Source of the DNA: Candidatus Scybalomonas excrementigallinarum
GTDB taxonomy: Bacteria > Bacillota > Clostridia > Lachnospirales > Lachnospiraceae
Direction: 5' to 3'
Assembly (NCBI GenBank): GCA_018710905.1
Contig: DVIZ01000114.1
Coordinates: 1 to 64,000, forward strand
DNA length: 64,000 nt
The notes under the pieces are model-generated. The model saw only the letters and a list, made by a program, of their open reading frames with translations. It was not told the DNA's origin and ran no database searches. Position numbers and translations under genes: made by a program. Positions 59,317 to 64,000 of this stretch are shown in pieces. Each line of letters starts with the position of its first letter. Position 1 is the stretch's first letter.

Positions 59317-60318
59317 ATGTCAAAAACATATTTAGGAATTGAAATTGGAAAATCCACCATTAAATTTGTATTGTGTACAAAAGGACAAGTGGAAGGTTTT
59401 TTCATTGAATCTTTTCCAGAAGATTTCGTAAAGGAAGGTTGTATTGTGAACTGGGATGGTATGGCAAAGTTTTTAAAACAGATGTTAAAGAAACATAAAA
59501 TCTCGTGTAAAAATGTTGCTCTTGTGCTTCCGGAAAGTGTTACTTACATAAGGCGTTTACTATTACCTTATATGACGGTAGAGCAACTAAAAGTCAATCT
59601 TCCTTATGAATTTCATGATTTTATTTCCGAGCAAAAAGAGGACTATATTTATGATTATGCGTTAATGGAATTATTAGAAAAAGAGGAGGAAACACAAAAT
59701 CCTTCTTATATGGATCTGATGGCAGCAGCAGTTGCAAAAGAAACGATCGAACAATATCGAAAAATGTTAAAAGTAAGTGGTTTAAAATTAAAAATCGCCG
59801 CTCCTCCGTCTTGTGCTTATCAGAATATTGTTTTCCATCATATGGTAGAGTATTCTTTGGACAAAAAAATGGATTATGCCATTTTGGATATTGGATATGA
59901 AACCGTAGAATTGCGTATTTTTACAGAGGGAAAGTATGAAACGGAAAAATCCATTGAGAATGGCTTAAAAGAAATCCAAGAGTTACTTTTGGAACAAGTA
60001 CATATGGAGTTTATGGAATTTTTAAAAATACCAAATCATCAACAGATTTTATCGGAAGAGAAGTATATGACTATTTATGAAACCATTGCTTTAGAAGTGA
60101 TGCGAGTTGTCAACTTCTTTACATATAACCATCCAAATAATACATTAGAACATTTATATTGTTGTGGCGGTGGAGCGTTTTTAGAACCGTTATTGGACGT
60201 TTTACAAGATACGGTTGGGTTAAAAATCAAGAAAGTTTCCGAGCTTTTTCCAAATCAAAAAGAAGATCAGTTAGCACTTGTAATGGCACCTGCTGCCGTT
60301 GGAATTACATGGAATTAG
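59317..60318 (+). CDS. pilM: Type IV pilus actin-like protein PilM
   Basis: This cytoplasmic actin-fold protein binds the N-terminal tail of PilN and links PilB to the envelope subcomplex. The 333 residues show YLGIEIGKSTIKFVL (phosphate 1), PESVTYIRRLLLP, YAILDIGYETVELRIF (phosphate 2) and LYCCGGGAFLEPLLD. Homology to family members is in fold and order rather than strong identity. AGAAAGGAAAAGTAT precedes ATG. Confidence 0.9.
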   Translation: MSKTYLGIEIGKSTIKFVLCTKGQVEGFFIESFPEDFVKEGCIVNWDGMAKFLKQMLKKHKISCKNVALVLPESVTYIRRLLLPYMTVEQLKVNLPYEFHDFISEQKEDYIYDYALMELLEKEEETQNPSYMDLMAAAVAKETIEQYRKMLKVSGLKLKIAAPPSCAYQNIVFHHMVEYSLDKKMDYAILDIGYETVELRIFTEGKYETEKSIENGLKEIQELLLEQVHMEFMEFLKIPNHQQILSEEKYMTIYETIALEVMRVVNFFTYNHPNNTLEHLYCCGGGAFLEPLLDVLQDTVGLKIKKVSELFPNQKEDQLALVMAPAAVGITWN

Positions 60319-60329
60319 GAGGAGTGATA

Positions 60330-60908
60330 ATGATAACCTTTTCAAAATCAAAATATCCTACGAAGAAAACAATGAATTTAGCCGTAGAAGAAAAATCAAG
60401 AATGGACCTTAGGATTTTTCTTTGTCTTTGTGGGATTGGTATCCTTTGTTTGATTTTTCTTGTTCAATTGGCAATTATTACTCCGTTTACACAAGCAAGG
60501 GAAGCAAAAGAATCTTATAAAGCGCTCGAAAATAAAATAGAACAATTAAAAGGTTCTACAAAGGAATTTGATCAAATAAAAGAAGAATATCGACAGTTTG
60601 ATACGAGTCTTTTAAATGAGTCAGAACAAGCACAGTTTGATCGCATGAAAATGATAGAGATTGTTGAGTCTTGTGTTGGTAAAAAAGCAAATATTGATAG
60701 TATTACGATTGTAGAAAATCAAGTCGTTCTTCATTTAAATCATACGACGTTATCTTCAGTTTCTGAAATTGTACATAGCTTTGAAAAAAATATTCATACT
60801 TCTTATGTAACGGTGACAAATGCTAGTACAACGACAGAAGAGAAAACAGATAATTTCATTGTAGCAGAAATCTTAATTCAAATGGTGAAGGGAGGGGAAA
60901 ATTCATGA
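60330..60908 (+). CDS. pilN: Type IV pilus assembly protein PilN-like
   Basis: This 192-residue bitopic membrane protein has a cytoplasmic N-terminal tail of about 27 residues, a TM at about 29-52 and a coiled coil (about 55-110). A small ferredoxin-like domain follows. Sequence identity to PilN is low; the call rests on topology and position between pilM and pilO. I chose ATG 60330, right behind AGGAGGAGTGATA. A longer frame inside pilM is spurious. It overlaps the next gene by 4 bp (ATGA). Confidence 0.8.
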   Translation: MITFSKSKYPTKKTMNLAVEEKSRMDLRIFLCLCGIGILCLIFLVQLAIITPFTQAREAKESYKALENKIEQLKGSTKEFDQIKEEYRQFDTSLLNESEQAQFDRMKMIEIVESCVGKKANIDSITIVENQVVLHLNHTTLSSVSEIVHSFEKNIHTSYVTVTNASTTTEEKTDNFIVAEILIQMVKGGENS

Positions 60909-61498
60909 AACAAAAAAAGATTCCTTTAAAAAGACTTGCTATCGTGTTATTTGTTTTTCTATTATTTGGCGTTCTCTATTACCAATTGGTTTGGAAAACA
61001 ACGAGGCAGACATTAGAAATGTATAGTGAAGAATCATTAGAAGACGAATGGATACTGATGCAGGCAAAAGCAAAGAAGATAAAACAAATGAAACAATCCA
61101 TGGAAAAGCAAAAGAAAGAAAAACAAGGGATTATAGCCGATTATAATAACTTACAAAATGAGATGCTAGAATTAAACAGTATTTTAAAGCAGACGACCGC
61201 TTATCAGATGGATTTTGAAGATCCAACCATCGATGACAGTATTATCCGCCGAAATATTCATATTTCTTTTCAGACGAAAACGTATGATATGGCAAAAGAA
61301 GTTCTTCAATCGTTACAAGATTCTACATATCGTTGTCTTTTAAAAAATATTATGATATCCTCAGACTCTTCGGATTTATTCCAAACAAAAGAAGTTGGTG
61401 TGGAGTTGGAAATTACTTTTTTTGAAGGGATTAATGATACAGCAAGAGCAGCAGGTTTGAATAAATATGTGGATGATTCAGCAACAAATGGAGGTTGA
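60905..61498 (+). CDS. pilO: Type IV pilus assembly protein PilO-like
   Basis: This 197-residue bitopic protein has a TM at about 9-27 followed by a coiled coil (about 40-95, rich in Lys, Gln and Glu) and a C-terminal alpha/beta domain. It matches PilO in size, topology and place after pilN. Low sequence conservation keeps the call tentative. The start overlaps pilN and the stop lies 4 bp before the next pilin-like gene. Confidence 0.78.
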   Translation: MKQKKIPLKRLAIVLFVFLLFGVLYYQLVWKTTRQTLEMYSEESLEDEWILMQAKAKKIKQMKQSMEKQKKEKQGIIADYNNLQNEMLELNSILKQTTAYQMDFEDPTIDDSIIRRNIHISFQTKTYDMAKEVLQSLQDSTYRCLLKNIMISSDSSDLFQTKEVGVELEITFFEGINDTARAAGLNKYVDDSATNGG

Positions 61499-61502
61499 AT
61501 CT

Positions 61503-64000
61503 ATGAAGACAATAAGAGAGCGAATACAGTCTCTAAAAACAGGACAGTCTGGTATGACATTGCTGGAACTTTTAGTTACTTTAGGAATTCTTTCTATTTT
61601 GCTGTTTATTGGTATGATCGCAATTGTTCCCTATCAAAGGGGATTGACATTACTAGAAATGGATGAAACAGCAAAAGAGCTATTTATCGCAAGTCAAAAT
61701 CGATTGACGGTAGCAAAAGCGTCTGGAACATGGGAACAATTACTGGATGAAAAATCCTCTTTTTATTTTGGAGAGAGTATGGAAGAACAGCCGTCCGATT
61801 ATCCTGTAAATAGCAATTTTAAAAGTTTAGAGCACGATTATCGCTATTTGGTATATGATGGGGATCAAACGGTCTTTGAACAAACGGCATTAGGTGTTCT
61901 TTTGCCTTATGGGTCTATTGATGAAGAAGTGAGAGAAAATGGATGTTATGTCATTGAATATGATGCAAAAACAGCTAATATTTATGGCGTCTTCTATACA
62001 AAAAACGGAGAACATTTTCAATACACAAGAGATGTTGCGGGGAGTTTTGGATTAGATCAGCAAGGAGGCAGAGAACTGTCTTCTGCTGGAAAAGAAATTC
62101 GTAAGAATTATAAAAATAGTCATGGTACCTTAATTATCGGTTACTATGGTGGAAGTACCGCTGAGGAAATTGGAACGGCTACTTTAAATCCTCTTCAAAT
62201 GAAAATTCAAAACGAGGATACGTTGAAAGTTGTCATAAAAGATGAAAACTATAATCGTGTTATCAATGGAGTCAGTGCTCATACAAAAGTATCGGTTACG
62301 ATTACTGGGGAAGAGAGCAAAAGTGTGAAAACAAAAGTGTTAGAACCCTATTCCTTTTCCACTTCTAATCTAGAATCATGGTATCAAGTAGAAGTAAAAG
62401 ACGGAATTGCTATTTATACGTTAACCCTTGATGATATTACAAAACAAGGCAGCCATTTTGCAGATATTTTTTCTGACTTTATTCCAGGAGAAAATATTAC
62501 AATTGAGGCAGAAAGTTTTAGTACACAAGTATTATGTAGCCCCGTCAAAGTACAAGGTTATACGAATAGCCTTTTTGCGGCCAAATATATAGAACAGGAA
62601 GAAGAAACAACGATTTTTAAAGTGTCCATTGCAAATGTTCGTCATTTACAAAATATCAGTCCTGTCGTATCCAATTTCCCAACGGAGACGAATCCATTAC
62701 AAGTTGAGCAGGTAAACGATTTAGATTGGAATGATTTTTCACCCAATGGAGAAGAGGATATTTCCATTTATTCTTATAACAAAGACGTTCTACAGCAGAA
62801 GAAATTAACAACCAATGCATTTTATAGCATTGAAAATTCGTCTTTGACTCAATATGAAGGAAATGGCTATGCGCTAAGTCATTTTAAGTTAAAAGAAGTG
62901 GAAAATGGAAATGTTGGGTTATTTGCAACCGTTGGTAGTGAGGAAAAACAGCAGGAATTTACCATTCAAAATATAACATTTTCTTCTTTTCTAATTGAAA
63001 GTACCGTAGAAAATGGAAACGCTGGCACCGTTATTGGAGAAGTAAAAGAAAACAGTAAAGTCATTGGAAAAAATCTTTTTGTGATTGATACAACGGTAAA
63101 AAGCAATGGCGTATCAGGAGGACTTATCGGAAAAGGAAGTAATAGTATAGTAAAACAGTGTAGTGTATCATTAGCGGAATCCAAAAACGAAATCTCTGAT
63201 TCTTCGAATGAAACCTTTAATAAAACAGCTAGTGAAAAATATGAGCAAGGCGCTTATCATAAAGAAACAGATACCATTGGTGACCAATACCAAGTAGTTG
63301 GAAAAATAGCTGGAGGATTTCTTGGAGAAGGTAACAATATCATCGTTTCAGACTGTTTTTCTTCTGTGCCTGTTATTGCCACAGAAAACGGTGTGGCTGG
63401 TGGATTTCTTGGTAAAATAATAACGAATGAAACTGGATTATGTGAGATTCAAAATAGCTATACAGGGGGATTTACTAAAGATGGTCTTTATTCTGAGACG
63501 CTCAATGTAGCCTCCCTTGGAGAAAACGGAGTGGCTGGAGGTTTTCTTGGACAGAGCACAGGAAACGTTGCCGTTACAAACAGTTATGCTACCACCTCTG
63601 TTTATGGAACTACCATTGGTGGAATGGTTGGAGAAATTACAACAGGGCAACAAAGATATGAAAGGTGTTATGTAACAGGGGAATTATTTGATAGAGTAGT
63701 GATAGAAGATAAGGAACATAATTCTGATATTAATACAGCCTCTAAAAGTAATTTCTTTGGAATAATAGACAAGGAAGAAACGTTCGATGCGAACCAATGC
63801 TATTTTTTAGATCAGCAGAAAAATGGTCAACAAAAGGAAGAAGCAGAAGAGGAAGAGAACGATAACCAAAAAGGTGTTTTGGGACTTTCTTATAAAGAAT
63901 TTGTGCAGTCAGTCAATGATTCAGAAAATAAGTCTAGTGATGTAGAAGAAACGAAGACCTATGCCTACGATCCCTTCTTACAAAAGGAATCTTTCCCATT
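61503..64000 (+). CDS. Very large pilin-like protein with GLUG-like repeats (partial at 3' end)
   Basis: An open frame of 832 codons runs off the window. ATG follows TGGAGGTTGAATCT. The leader ends at Gly17 in SG/MTLLELLVTLGILSILL with Glu at +5, a proper prepilin site. A huge extracytoplasmic part follows. From about residue 530 on it carries GLUG-like repeats such as GVSGGLIGKG, KIAGGFLGEG, GVAGGFLGK, NSYTGGF, GVAGGFLGQ, NSYATTS and GGMVGE. GLUG repeats occur in surface adhesins. A pilus-tip adhesin carried by the pilin export route is the likely role (inference). It is some five times longer than an ordinary pilin. Confidence 0.85.
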   Translation, partial: MKTIRERIQSLKTGQSGMTLLELLVTLGILSILLFIGMIAIVPYQRGLTLLEMDETAKELFIASQNRLTVAKASGTWEQLLDEKSSFYFGESMEEQPSDYPVNSNFKSLEHDYRYLVYDGDQTVFEQTALGVLLPYGSIDEEVRENGCYVIEYDAKTANIYGVFYTKNGEHFQYTRDVAGSFGLDQQGGRELSSAGKEIRKNYKNSHGTLIIGYYGGSTAEEIGTATLNPLQMKIQNEDTLKVVIKDENYNRVINGVSAHTKVSVTITGEESKSVKTKVLEPYSFSTSNLESWYQVEVKDGIAIYTLTLDDITKQGSHFADIFSDFIPGENITIEAESFSTQVLCSPVKVQGYTNSLFAAKYIEQEEETTIFKVSIANVRHLQNISPVVSNFPTETNPLQVEQVNDLDWNDFSPNGEEDISIYSYNKDVLQQKKLTTNAFYSIENSSLTQYEGNGYALSHFKLKEVENGNVGLFATVGSEEKQQEFTIQNITFSSFLIESTVENGNAGTVIGEVKENSKVIGKNLFVIDTTVKSNGVSGGLIGKGSNSIVKQCSVSLAESKNEISDSSNETFNKTASEKYEQGAYHKETDTIGDQYQVVGKIAGGFLGEGNNIIVSDCFSSVPVIATENGVAGGFLGKIITNETGLCEIQNSYTGGFTKDGLYSETLNVASLGENGVAGGFLGQSTGNVAVTNSYATTSVYGTTIGGMVGEITTGQQRYERCYVTGELFDRVVIEDKEHNSDINTASKSNFFGIIDKEETFDANQCYFLDQQKNGQQKEEAEEEENDNQKGVLGLSYKEFVQSVNDSENKSSDVEETKTYAYDPFLQKESFP

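Noticed and set aside
60159..60329. Longer start for PilN inside pilM
   Set aside because: It would overlap pilM by about 160 bp in another frame. ATG 60330 has AGGAGGAG immediately upstream.

Overview
The window is low-GC chromosomal DNA from a Gram-positive anaerobe. It most resembles a Clostridia member of the Lachnospiraceae type. This is inferred from gene content and order: a Bacillus/Clostridium-type LexA, miaB-mutS-mutL-miaA, mreBCD-pbp2-minCDE-rodA-mgsA, sepF-ylmH, a fused FeS/molybdopterin hydroxylase, a carboxyspermidine-type polyamine cluster and a Gram-positive type IV pilus cluster. Most genes lie on the + strand. The exceptions are lexA, queT and the xanthine dehydrogenase-like gene. 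I saw no rRNA, tRNA, CRISPR array or insertion sequence.

Layout: (1) 0.6-4.3 kb holds lexA with an SOS-type divergent promoter region, an AraC regulator, a YdjM-like membrane hydrolase, a TetR regulator and a folate-type ECF S component. (2) 4.9-7.1 kb is a membrane-anchored sensor with degenerate GGDEF and intact EAL. (3) 7.2-11.7 kb holds queT behind a candidate preQ1-I riboswitch, then mgtA behind an M-box (Mg2+) riboswitch. The long mgtA leader contains a 26-codon ORF, and a 50-residue membrane protein follows mgtA. (4) 11.7-18.8 kb holds a fused xanthine dehydrogenase-like enzyme, enolase with a hairpin-rich leader and trailer, ahpC, and an AhpF-like reductase whose redox domain sits at the C terminus. 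(5) 19.1-30.1 kb holds a degenerate tyrosine recombinase followed by RNA modification and DNA repair genes (miaB, mutS, mutL, miaA, ynbB-like, radC). (6) 30.1-40.1 kb is the cell-shape and division block (mreBCD, PBP2, minCDE, rodA), with mgsA and a lipoprotein D,D-carboxypeptidase. (7) 40.2-46.9 kb holds a structured non-coding RNA, then a five-gene polyamine cluster (arginine decarboxylase, SpeE, agmatinase, carboxyspermidine dehydrogenase, carboxyspermidine decarboxylase) and a small P-loop protein. (8) 47.0-53.2 kb holds a radical SAM protein, an HlyD-like protein, yggS, sepF, ylmH, aroB and lspA. (9) From 53.5 kb to the right edge is a type IV pilus cluster: minor pilins, pilB, pilC, pilA, pilD, pilM, pilN, pilO, then a very large pilin-like protein with GLUG-like repeats that runs off the end.

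Intergenic regions carry two families of dispersed hairpin repeats, often directly behind terminators. The observations most worth checking are the structured RNA at about 40275-40510, the hairpin-rich trailer between eno and ahpC, the composite mgtA leader with its small ORFs, the permuted AhpF, the recombinase lacking both active-site histidines, and the giant GLUG pilin.
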